Below, piece after piece: positions 6,443-11,867 of a stretch of DNA of 11,867 nucleotides. Made by a program: the position numbers and the translations under genes. The first letter of the stretch is position 1. Every line of letters begins with the position of its first letter. This DNA is from Planctomycetota bacterium. GTDB lineage: Bacteria; Planctomycetota; MHYJ01; JACQXL01; JAVHLO01. The stretch is taken from NCBI GenBank assembly GCA_031082105.1, contig JAVHLO010000054.1:1-11867 (forward strand), given 5' to 3'. The notes under the pieces are model-generated. The model worked only from the letters and a program-made list of their open reading frames with translations, was not told the DNA's origin and searched no databases.

Positions 6443-7843
6443 TCACCTCTCCAGAATCACCACCCTGTAGTACTTCTCCTCCAGCGCCTGGAAATGCGCG
6501 CGCACGGTCCAGCCCATCTCGGTGAGCGTTACAAGCGTGAGCCGGTCCTCGCGCACCGAAGATTTCGAGTCCCAGATGAAGATCGAGCCCGGCTCCGCGC
6601 GCGACAGGTTCTCGCGCGTGGGAACAGGATGCTTCGCGCCGTCAAACCGGTCGAGGCCTGAGACGAAAAAAAAGAGCGGAGTCGAACAGAACGTCTGCGG
6701 GACCCGATGCGTCGCACAATGCTCACGATGCCACGCCGCCGCGCGGCCGACACAGACCTGCTCGGGAAGCGGCTCAATGGGCTGCAACAGCGCCGCGACA
6801 ACGACCGCGTTCGCCGTCGCCAGCAGGACAACGACGGCCGTCAGCGACAGCCTCAGCCTCCGCAGACGGCCCGCCATGCCCGGCTTCGCCTCCGCGCGAC
6901 GAAAGAAGTCCATCGCGCGCTCCCATCCATAGCCCGAAATCAGCGCAATAACCGGAGAAACCGAGACGAAATACCGCACGTAGCCCGCCGAACGCATCAG
7001 CCCGAAAGTCCACAGGAGCATGTGGACCAGAAAAATCCCGTTGAATATCCAGAAGAGAAACTGAAACCTGCGCCGGGCGACCATCCCCGTCATGCCGACC
7101 ACAAAGAACGGAAAAGCGGCCACGCCCGTGATCACGGGCAGGAACGCAACGTAGTGCAAAAGGGAGCCGTGTCCGTAGAAACCCGTCTCCCCGCCCCACG
7201 GAAAACTGTGCGCCAGCCACAACGCGTCGGAAGTCGCGATGAAACCGCACAGGTTCCACACGAACGTGCCCGCCGCCAGCGCAAGAACGGATACCAGTCG
7301 CTCCGTACGTGAGTCCGCCTTGCGCCCCGCCAGTATCAGGCACGCCCACAGAAAGACAAGCGGAAAGCCCTCGGGCCTGGCGAGCGGGGTGAGCGAAATC
7401 ATGAGCGACGACAGGATGAGTCTCTTTCTCAGGAGCAGCAACATGCCCGCCGCCAATACGAGCGCAAACGTCAGCTCCGTCAGGATACAGAACGAGAGTA
7501 GGAAGAAGAACGGCTGCGTCATCGTCAGGAACGCGGTCATGATGGTCGACTTGAGCCCCATCTCGCGCGCGATCCGCCGGGTCAGGATTATGACCCCGAC
7601 CCCGATCAGGATCGAGAGCCATCTGGCCGGAAGAACCCCGAACCGGGCCGGGAACGCATAGAGGAACGTGACCAGCGGCCTCCCCCAGATGTCAAGGAAG
7701 AGCCACGGATGAGCCCAGGCGTATCGCGAAATGAGCCAGTGGAGAACCTCGTCTTTCTGGTAGAAGCCCGCCGCCAGAAACGAGAAGACCACGCATGCCG
7801 CTACGTAGGCGAGGAGCAGGAGGGCGAATGCTCGTTTTTCCAT
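6443..7843 (-). CDS. GT-C-type membrane glycosyltransferase (GT39/ArnT-like)
   Basis: A 466-residue polytopic inner-membrane protein with about ten or more hydrophobic segments in the first 350 residues and a soluble C-terminal part of about 100 residues. The first extramembrane loop after helix 1 contains an acidic pair and a histidine, D31-E32-x-x-H35 (KDEVLHW). This is the placement of the catalytic acidic residues in GT-C enzymes, which transfer sugars from lipid-phosphate donors to acceptors outside the membrane. 'LARPEG' (residues 154-159) and 'YVRYFVSVSP' are also common in this superfamily. The start is the ATG at 7843, with AGGA 6 nt upstream. An ATG 29 codons earlier (7930) would read through the arm of a repeat element and is rejected. 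Donor, acceptor and exact CAZy family cannot be decided. The flanking 176-nt and 136-nt gaps are both filled by repeats, so it may be transcribed alone. Confidence 0.75.
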   Translation of the reverse strand: MEKRAFALLLLAYVAACVVFSFLAAGFYQKDEVLHWLISRYAWAHPWLFLDIWGRPLVTFLYAFPARFGVLPARWLSILIGVGVIILTRRIAREMGLKSTIMTAFLTMTQPFFFLLSFCILTELTFALVLAAGMLLLLRKRLILSSLMISLTPLARPEGFPLVFLWACLILAGRKADSRTERLVSVLALAAGTFVWNLCGFIATSDALWLAHSFPWGGETGFYGHGSLLHYVAFLPVITGVAAFPFFVVGMTGMVARRRFQFLFWIFNGIFLVHMLLWTFGLMRSAGYVRYFVSVSPVIALISGYGWERAMDFFRRAEAKPGMAGRLRRLRLSLTAVVVLLATANAVVVAALLQPIEPLPEQVCVGRAAAWHREHCATHRVPQTFCSTPLFFFVSGLDRFDGAKHPVPTRENLSRAEPGSIFIWDSKSSVREDRLTLVTLTEMGWTVRAHFQALEEKYYRVVILER

Positions 7844-7899
7844 CTTGAATCCTGGTTGTCGGAAGTCGATCTGCTCTTTCCGGCGAGAGAGCGGAAGCT

Positions 7900-8014
7900 C
7901 ATTGGTCATTTGCCATTGGGCATTTGTCATTTCTCATTGGTTGTTGATTGCGGGTCCACGTGGATTCCCGTCGCCAATGTCAAATGACAAATGATCAACG
8001 GCAAACGGCCAATG
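7900..8014. repeat. Large imperfect hairpin element with heptamer-built arms
   Basis: Two 41-nt arms (7900-7940 and 7974-8014) are inverted copies matching at 34 of 41 positions, separated by a 33-nt centre. Each arm is made of six degenerate 7-nt units with consensus AATGACA (read on the + strand in the right arm, on the - strand in the left). The centre holds its own palindrome, TCCACGTGGA (7955-7964), flanked by CGGG and CCCG, so the whole 115 nt can fold into one long hairpin. It fills most of the gap between the flavoprotein gene stop and the glycosyltransferase start. A transposase is not present. Confidence 0.85.
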
Positions 8015-8019
8015 CCGCC

Positions 8020-9225
8020 CTAGTCCGCCGGCTGCCAGCACCTGATCGGCTCATCGCCGTGCTTGAGGCATTCGCTGCATGACTTGCAGGATGACACCTT
8101 CACGGTCCCCTTGGCGAGCTTCTTCGGCAGGGCCGGGTCCCTGATGAGCGGTCGAGCGACCGAGACTAGGTCCACGCCCGTCTCACCGACAAGCCGCTCC
8201 ATCGTCTCGAGACTCCTGATCCCGCCGACGAGGCTGAGCGGCGTCTTGATCTTCGGCCGGAACGCCTCCGCGGCTGCGAGATAGTACGGTGGCCCCTCGG
8301 CCTTCTCGTCCTCTGGTTTCTTTCCCCCGAGCCCGCTGATCTCGATGAGGTCGACGCCCGCCGCCGCGAGCCGTTCCGCCGCGGCGAGACACTCCTCGAC
8401 GGTCCTGCCGCCCTTGATCGATTCCATGCCGTTGATCTTCGCCCACACGGGGAAATCCGGCCCGACCGCATTTCGCACGGAATCGTAGACGGCCTTTAGG
8501 AACGCGCCCCGCTTCTCGTCCGAGCCGCCCCAGTCGTCGGCGTGCCGGTTGGAGGCGGGGGAGAGGAACTGGTTGACGAGGAACCCGTGCGCCGCGTGGA
8601 CCTGTACGCCGTCCGCGCCGCCTTCGCGGACGCGGCGCGCGGCCTCGCCGAACGCCTTCACGACCGCGGCGATATCGTCCGTGTTCATCTCACGCGGTTT
8701 CCCCTCGCCGCGCCATCTCTGCGGAACGGAAGGCCCGAGCGGTACCGGCACGCCGGGCTGGGCCTTGAGGCCGGCGTGGTTAATCTGGACGACGAGCTTC
8801 GCGCCGTGTTCGTGCGCGGTCTCCGCGAGCCTGGCGATGCCTTTGACCTGTTCGTCGCGGTAGATGCCCATCATGGTGTCGCCGAGCCGGCCGTCGGGCC
8901 GGACGAACGCGTGGCCCGAGATGATGACGCCGACACCGCCCGCGGCGAGGTTGCGGTAGATCGCGACCATCTGATCGGTCACGTTGCCGTCCGCGTCCGC
9001 GGCCCGTTCCGCCGTCGCGGAGCGCACGAGCCGGTTCCTGAGTTCGAGCTTGCCGACCTTCACGGTCTCGAAGAGCGTCGCCTTCCCGGGAGGCCCGGGC
9101 GGTTCCTGTGCGCGGAGCGGCGCGAGCTTGCCGAGCGCAATCGCCCCTCCGCCCATGACGACGGCGGTCTTCAGAAATTCCCGTCTTGACAGAGATGCCT
9201 TCTTTGGGGGTTCTTTCTTCTTCAC
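8020..9225 (-). CDS. Tat-exported NADH:flavin oxidoreductase (Old Yellow Enzyme family)
   Basis: A 401-residue FMN-binding TIM-barrel oxidoreductase with a twin-arginine leader: S-R-R-E-F-L-K at residues 13-19, a hydrophobic core with GGGAIAL, and a likely cleavage near RAQ at 39-40. Export by Tat means the protein folds with its flavin in the cytoplasm and acts in the periplasm or equivalent space. Family motifs are 'LRNRLVRSAT' (62-71), QINHAG (147-152), the substrate-binding HAAHGFLVNQFLSP (210-223, His210 and His213), the 'NRHADDWGGS' segment (226-235), and ARPLIRDP (357-364). The C-terminus has four cysteines, C380-x2-C383-x2-C386-x9-C396, which could hold an iron-sulfur cluster as in larger family members. 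The start is taken as GTG at 9225, just before the leader; an ATG at 9306 would translate a palindromic repeat. The reaction is probably reduction of an activated C=C bond; the substrate is unknown. Confidence 0.86.
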   Translation of the reverse strand: MKKKEPPKKASLSRREFLKTAVVMGGGAIALGKLAPLRAQEPPGPPGKATLFETVKVGKLELRNRLVRSATAERAADADGNVTDQMVAIYRNLAAGGVGVIISGHAFVRPDGRLGDTMMGIYRDEQVKGIARLAETAHEHGAKLVVQINHAGLKAQPGVPVPLGPSVPQRWRGEGKPREMNTDDIAAVVKAFGEAARRVREGGADGVQVHAAHGFLVNQFLSPASNRHADDWGGSDEKRGAFLKAVYDSVRNAVGPDFPVWAKINGMESIKGGRTVEECLAAAERLAAAGVDLIEISGLGGKKPEDEKAEGPPYYLAAAEAFRPKIKTPLSLVGGIRSLETMERLVGETGVDLVSVARPLIRDPALPKKLAKGTVKVSSCKSCSECLKHGDEPIRCWQPAD

Positions 9226-9242
9226 ATTTCTTCTTCTTAGCA

Positions 9243-9319
9243 GTAGGGCGGCCCCTTGTGGGCCGCCGCAACATTGTCCAAGGCGGCATAGCACGGCGGG
9301 GGACAAGCCCCTGCCCTAC
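9243..9319. repeat. Nested inverted repeat upstream of the flavoprotein gene
   Basis: Outer arms GTAGGGC (9243-9249) and GCCCTAC (9313-9319) enclose a strong hairpin, GGCGGCCC (9247-9254) / GGGCCGCC (9260-9267), and a smaller GGGG-ACAAG-CCCC hairpin near 9299-9311. The structure lies 18 nt upstream of the GTG start of the flavoprotein gene and 48 nt beyond the stop of the secretin-like gene. It resembles the GTAGGGC...GCCCTAC class of dispersed palindromes and may also act as a 3' stabiliser or partial terminator. Confidence 0.7.
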
Positions 9320-9366
9320 AAGGCGTGCCAAAGACCGTGAACGGCAGCGAAAAACTGCCCTGCGCG

Positions 9367-11847
9367 CTACTTGACAATCGCCGTCCGCACGAGGATCAGG
9401 AAGACCGAATCGGGCAGGTCCGGCGCCGGGGTGGTCGTGAAGACCACCAGCGTCTGGCCGTCCGGTACCGTCGCCGTCGCCGCGCTCGCAAGCCGCTGCG
9501 GCCTGGCAAATTGAAGGTCTCCTGCGTCGGTCTTCACCAGCTCCGGCGTCGCGGCAGTACCCGCATATGTCCGTACCTCCACTTTCACGCCCTTGCCCTC
9601 CGCGTCTATCGTGCCCACGAAATCGACCGTCGCGCCAAGCCGCATCTTCGACACGACCGGGTCGTAGGCCATCGCTTCCGTCGCAATCTGACAATCGTAC
9701 CCGGCGAGCAACGATTGCTCCGCCACGTCGCATGCGTATACGCGCTGACCGTTCATGCAGTTCAGGTTGAACCCCTTCCACAATTGCGAGTTCTTGCTCT
9801 GGAGCGCCGCGTCGATGAGCTTCCGGCGCGATTCGTCGCCGATGAGGACCTTGTCGCCCTTAGCCTCCATCATCATCTCGGCGACGGTCGTCTTGTTCAC
9901 CTCGAGATAGCGGACGTCCAGGTTGACCATCCGCCGCCTCGCGCCGCGGAACTGCCCGATCAGCCGCTCAACCGCCTCGTGCACGTCGGTCGAATGCCTG
10001 ATGAACAGCCCAAAGGCGGAATCGAATGCGATCGCGACGTACGGCTGGTCCCAGCTCTCCGGCTTGATGTTCGACCTGATCAGTTCGACGAGGTCGTCCA
10101 CGCTGAGCAGGGGCGCCGACTCCTCGACCGCGAAAGTCGCCGTGGCACCGGCTCCGGCGGCGGATACGGCCATCGCCTCCTGCACTGAGACTCCGACATC
10201 CTTCGCCTGTTCCGGCGCGTAGAAGTCCGGCTCGCGCTTGAGGAAATCGGCCACGTAGTATCGACGCGATACCGGCTGCTCGAAGACCTTGTCCGGCGAT
10301 ACGAGCGCCACGACATCGTCCACCGCCTCGTACCCGATCTGGTAGAAGTCGGAGATGATGCAGAGGGCCTGCAGCACGGAAACGTCCTTGAGGACGAGGG
10401 TCAAACTCATCCCCTCGTCGATCATCGCCTGGCGGATGCTGTTCTCGATGAAGAAATTGAACTTCGTCGTCTTCCTGAGATAGTCGAAGACCTCGGTCAG
10501 CGCGGCGTCCTTGAAATCGACGGAGACGCGCGCGGCCGAGAGCTTCTCGCGGGCGGCCTTCCATGCCATGGCGCGGTCCTGGAAGAGCTGCTCGACCGCC
10601 TTGTCGACGACCTGCTCGCGCTTGGATATATGCACGCCGATGAGCAGGCCGAGGGTCGCGTTGGATTGCGGCGCGGTTCCGGCCTCCATGAAGGCGAATG
10701 AGCCGTTCGCAAGCTCAAGCGTGGTCGCGAGCGAGATTCCTTTCACTGTGGGCAGCTTCACCATGCCGAGGCTGGTGGTGACGGACGGGGTGTCCGCGGC
10801 GACCTTCGCGATCGAGCTGCGGACGGTGAGGCGGACGCCTTCGCCGGTCGCATCGACGCACGGCTCGAAATCGAACGCCAGCGCGTCAAAGACGACGTCG
10901 ACGAGCGGCGGCGCGATGACCGCCTTCTGCGCGATCTGCACGTCGTAGTCCGCGATGTAGCTGTGGGCCTGGCTCGATGACGTGCCGTTGCGCTGGCCGT
11001 TGAAGCAGTTGACTATGAAGCTGTCGGAGACCTTGCCTTTCTTTCGGACCGTCTCGAGGAGCTTGTCCGCGTCCGCTGCGGTCAGTGCGGCGCCTTTTTT
11101 CGCGGCGGCTTCATTCGCCGTCCCTGCATCCATCTCGAGCACGCGGCCGGTGATCCGCACCTGGAACTCCCGTTCGCGTCTCAGATCGCCCAGCAGGTAC
11201 TCGATCTGGGCGTGGACCTCCGGCAGGTGGCAGATGAAGAGGTTGTTACCGTGCTCCTCCGCCTTGCAGCCCTCGGTGTCCCACGTCCCGTACCCGGCGG
11301 CGGCCCTGATGAGGTCGAGGAGCCGGTCCGGCCCGCAAGGCTCGCTGTACACCTCGTATCCCAGCCACGGAAAGGACGGTTTCAGAAACTGGACCGGCTG
11401 CGGAAAATTGTCGGGCTGGAACACCAGGTCGGAGACGTCGTAGACCCGCATCTCGAGCCTGCGCCGGATCGCGGCGTCGCGCGTGGAGATTACCAGCGCC
11501 TGCCCGGTCGCCCAGTAGTCCAGTCCCTCGAAGGAGAGAAGGCACTTCAAGGCGGTGGCGAGCGAGACATCCTTGAGATGCGCGTAGAGCTTGAGAGCGG
11601 AAGCGTCGACGCACGGGTCGATGATGATGTTGACGCCGGCAGCCTCCTTCAGAAACTGAACGATGTACTCGAGCGACGCGTTGTCGAAATCGAGCGTGAC
11701 CTTCTTCCTGGCGGCAAGCTCGAGCAGTTCCTTCTCCGCCTGCTGGGCCGCATCGGTTTTTTCACCGACCGTCTGGCCGCTGACACAGCCGAGTCCGATC
11801 AGGACACAGGCAACCGCCAGCAGAGTCTTGCACAACTGTGTGCGCAT
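9367..11847 (-). CDS. Tandemly duplicated secretin-like exported protein
   Basis: An 826-residue protein with a Sec signal peptide (residues 1-24, hydrophobic core LLAVACVLIGLG) and two copies of one ~380-residue module (about 48-410 and 438-826). Each module opens with a short N-terminal secretin/TonB-type (STN-like) domain: 'KVTLDFDNASLEYIVQFLKEA' at 49-69 against 'RVSVDFKDAALTEVFDYLRKT' at 440-460, each ending in a 'LKDVS' strand. A segment 'LLDLIR..TWD...VHAQIEYLLGDLR' (176-223) or 'LVELIR..SWD...VHEAVERLIGQFR' (587-634) follows. The module then closes with a beta-rich part containing NCFNGQR or NCMNGQR and 'ADYDVQIA' or 'AGYDCQIA'. This layout resembles secretin-like proteins of planctomycetes, but I see no 'VPxLGDIPxLG' lip signature of channel-forming secretins, so pore formation is unlikely. 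It probably acts in the periplasm or envelope; function is unknown. Start: ATG at 11847 with its own RBS; a TTG five codons earlier overlaps that RBS. Confidence 0.78.
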   Translation of the reverse strand: MRTQLCKTLLAVACVLIGLGCVSGQTVGEKTDAAQQAEKELLELAARKKVTLDFDNASLEYIVQFLKEAAGVNIIIDPCVDASALKLYAHLKDVSLATALKCLLSFEGLDYWATGQALVISTRDAAIRRRLEMRVYDVSDLVFQPDNFPQPVQFLKPSFPWLGYEVYSEPCGPDRLLDLIRAAAGYGTWDTEGCKAEEHGNNLFICHLPEVHAQIEYLLGDLRREREFQVRITGRVLEMDAGTANEAAAKKGAALTAADADKLLETVRKKGKVSDSFIVNCFNGQRNGTSSSQAHSYIADYDVQIAQKAVIAPPLVDVVFDALAFDFEPCVDATGEGVRLTVRSSIAKVAADTPSVTTSLGMVKLPTVKGISLATTLELANGSFAFMEAGTAPQSNATLGLLIGVHISKREQVVDKAVEQLFQDRAMAWKAAREKLSAARVSVDFKDAALTEVFDYLRKTTKFNFFIENSIRQAMIDEGMSLTLVLKDVSVLQALCIISDFYQIGYEAVDDVVALVSPDKVFEQPVSRRYYVADFLKREPDFYAPEQAKDVGVSVQEAMAVSAAGAGATATFAVEESAPLLSVDDLVELIRSNIKPESWDQPYVAIAFDSAFGLFIRHSTDVHEAVERLIGQFRGARRRMVNLDVRYLEVNKTTVAEMMMEAKGDKVLIGDESRRKLIDAALQSKNSQLWKGFNLNCMNGQRVYACDVAEQSLLAGYDCQIATEAMAYDPVVSKMRLGATVDFVGTIDAEGKGVKVEVRTYAGTAATPELVKTDAGDLQFARPQRLASAATATVPDGQTLVVFTTTPAPDLPDSVFLILVRTAIVK

Positions 11848-11853
11848 CTCCGG

Positions 11854-11860
11854 CTCCTCC
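11854..11860 (-). promoter_or_regulatory. Ribosome binding site of the secretin-like gene
   Basis: Read on the - strand, GGAGGAG is followed by 6 nt (CCGGAG) and then ATG at 11847. This near-ideal Shine-Dalgarno sequence selects that ATG over the in-frame TTG at 11862, whose own codons would lie inside the site. Confidence 0.8.
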
Positions 11861-11867
11861 AAAGAAG

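Noticed and set aside
7844..7930. 29-codon N-terminal extension of the glycosyltransferase
   Set aside because: The extra residues (MTNAQWQMTNE...) come from the heptamer repeat arm at 7900-7940. A better start with an RBS and an immediate transmembrane helix lies at 7843.
7892..8019. CRISPR-like array
   Set aside because: The 7-nt units are contiguous, degenerate and inverted about a centre, with no spacers and no cas genes nearby.
9226..9306. 27-codon N-terminal extension of the flavoprotein
   Set aside because: It would translate the nested palindromic repeat and place a Cys-rich stretch before a normal Tat leader. The GTG at 9225 gives a standard leader length.
9367..11847. Canonical type II/III or type IV pilus secretin
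   Set aside because: The protein has STN-like and secretin-like folds but is doubled, and I see no VPxLGDIPxLG signature. No gsp or pil genes are adjacent.

Overview
This is an 11.9 kb, GC-rich bacterial chromosomal window. It carries nine genes, one of them cut by the left edge. The first six lie on the + strand and the last three on the - strand, converging near position 6,370. The likeliest source is a member of the Planctomycetota or a close PVC relative. The evidence is the large secretin-like protein at the right end, whose repeated 'LLDLI...(T/S)WD' and 'VHxxIxxLLxxLR' segments and 'NCxNGQR...ADYDxQIA' block I associate with planctomycete secretin-type proteins. Abundant dispersed palindromic repeats fit too. 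The assignment is an inference from memory of families; no search was run.

Left region (1-2391, + strand): the C-terminus of a YbbR/CdaR-like protein overlaps glmM by ATGA, and pdxJ follows 16 nt later. This is a housekeeping operon. CdaR-type proteins regulate c-di-AMP synthesis, GlmM makes glucosamine-1-phosphate for peptidoglycan and LPS precursors, and PdxJ makes pyridoxine 5'-phosphate. GlmM has an unusual N-terminal insert of about 29 residues.

Middle region (2392-6306, + strand): a PilZ-domain protein (probable c-di-GMP responder), a half-size TMEM165/Gdt1 (UPF0016) cation transporter with one E-x-G-D-K-T motif, and a large double-domain M16 zinc-peptidase lipoprotein. The peptidase's inter-domain linker holds an acidic 15-nt tandem repeat and, in frame, what looks like a dispersed palindromic repeat.

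Right region (6443-11847, - strand, read right to left): a tandemly duplicated secretin-like exported protein, a Tat-exported Old Yellow Enzyme-type flavoprotein with a C-terminal four-cysteine motif, and a polytopic GT-C-type glycosyltransferase. All are separated by gaps of 140 to 180 nt, so a shared operon is uncertain.

The most striking feature is the gaps. Almost every intergenic gap longer than 100 nt contains a different palindromic repeat: 2402-2428 and 2459-2476, 2963-2994, 6325-6398, 7900-8014 and 9243-9319, plus the intragenic copy at 4891-4923. The 7900-8014 element is a near-symmetric giant hairpin whose arms are each built from six degenerate heptamers. No CRISPR, tRNA, rRNA, transposase or defence system is visible, and I see no wholly novel multi-gene system. 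No gene-free stretch exceeds 200 nt.
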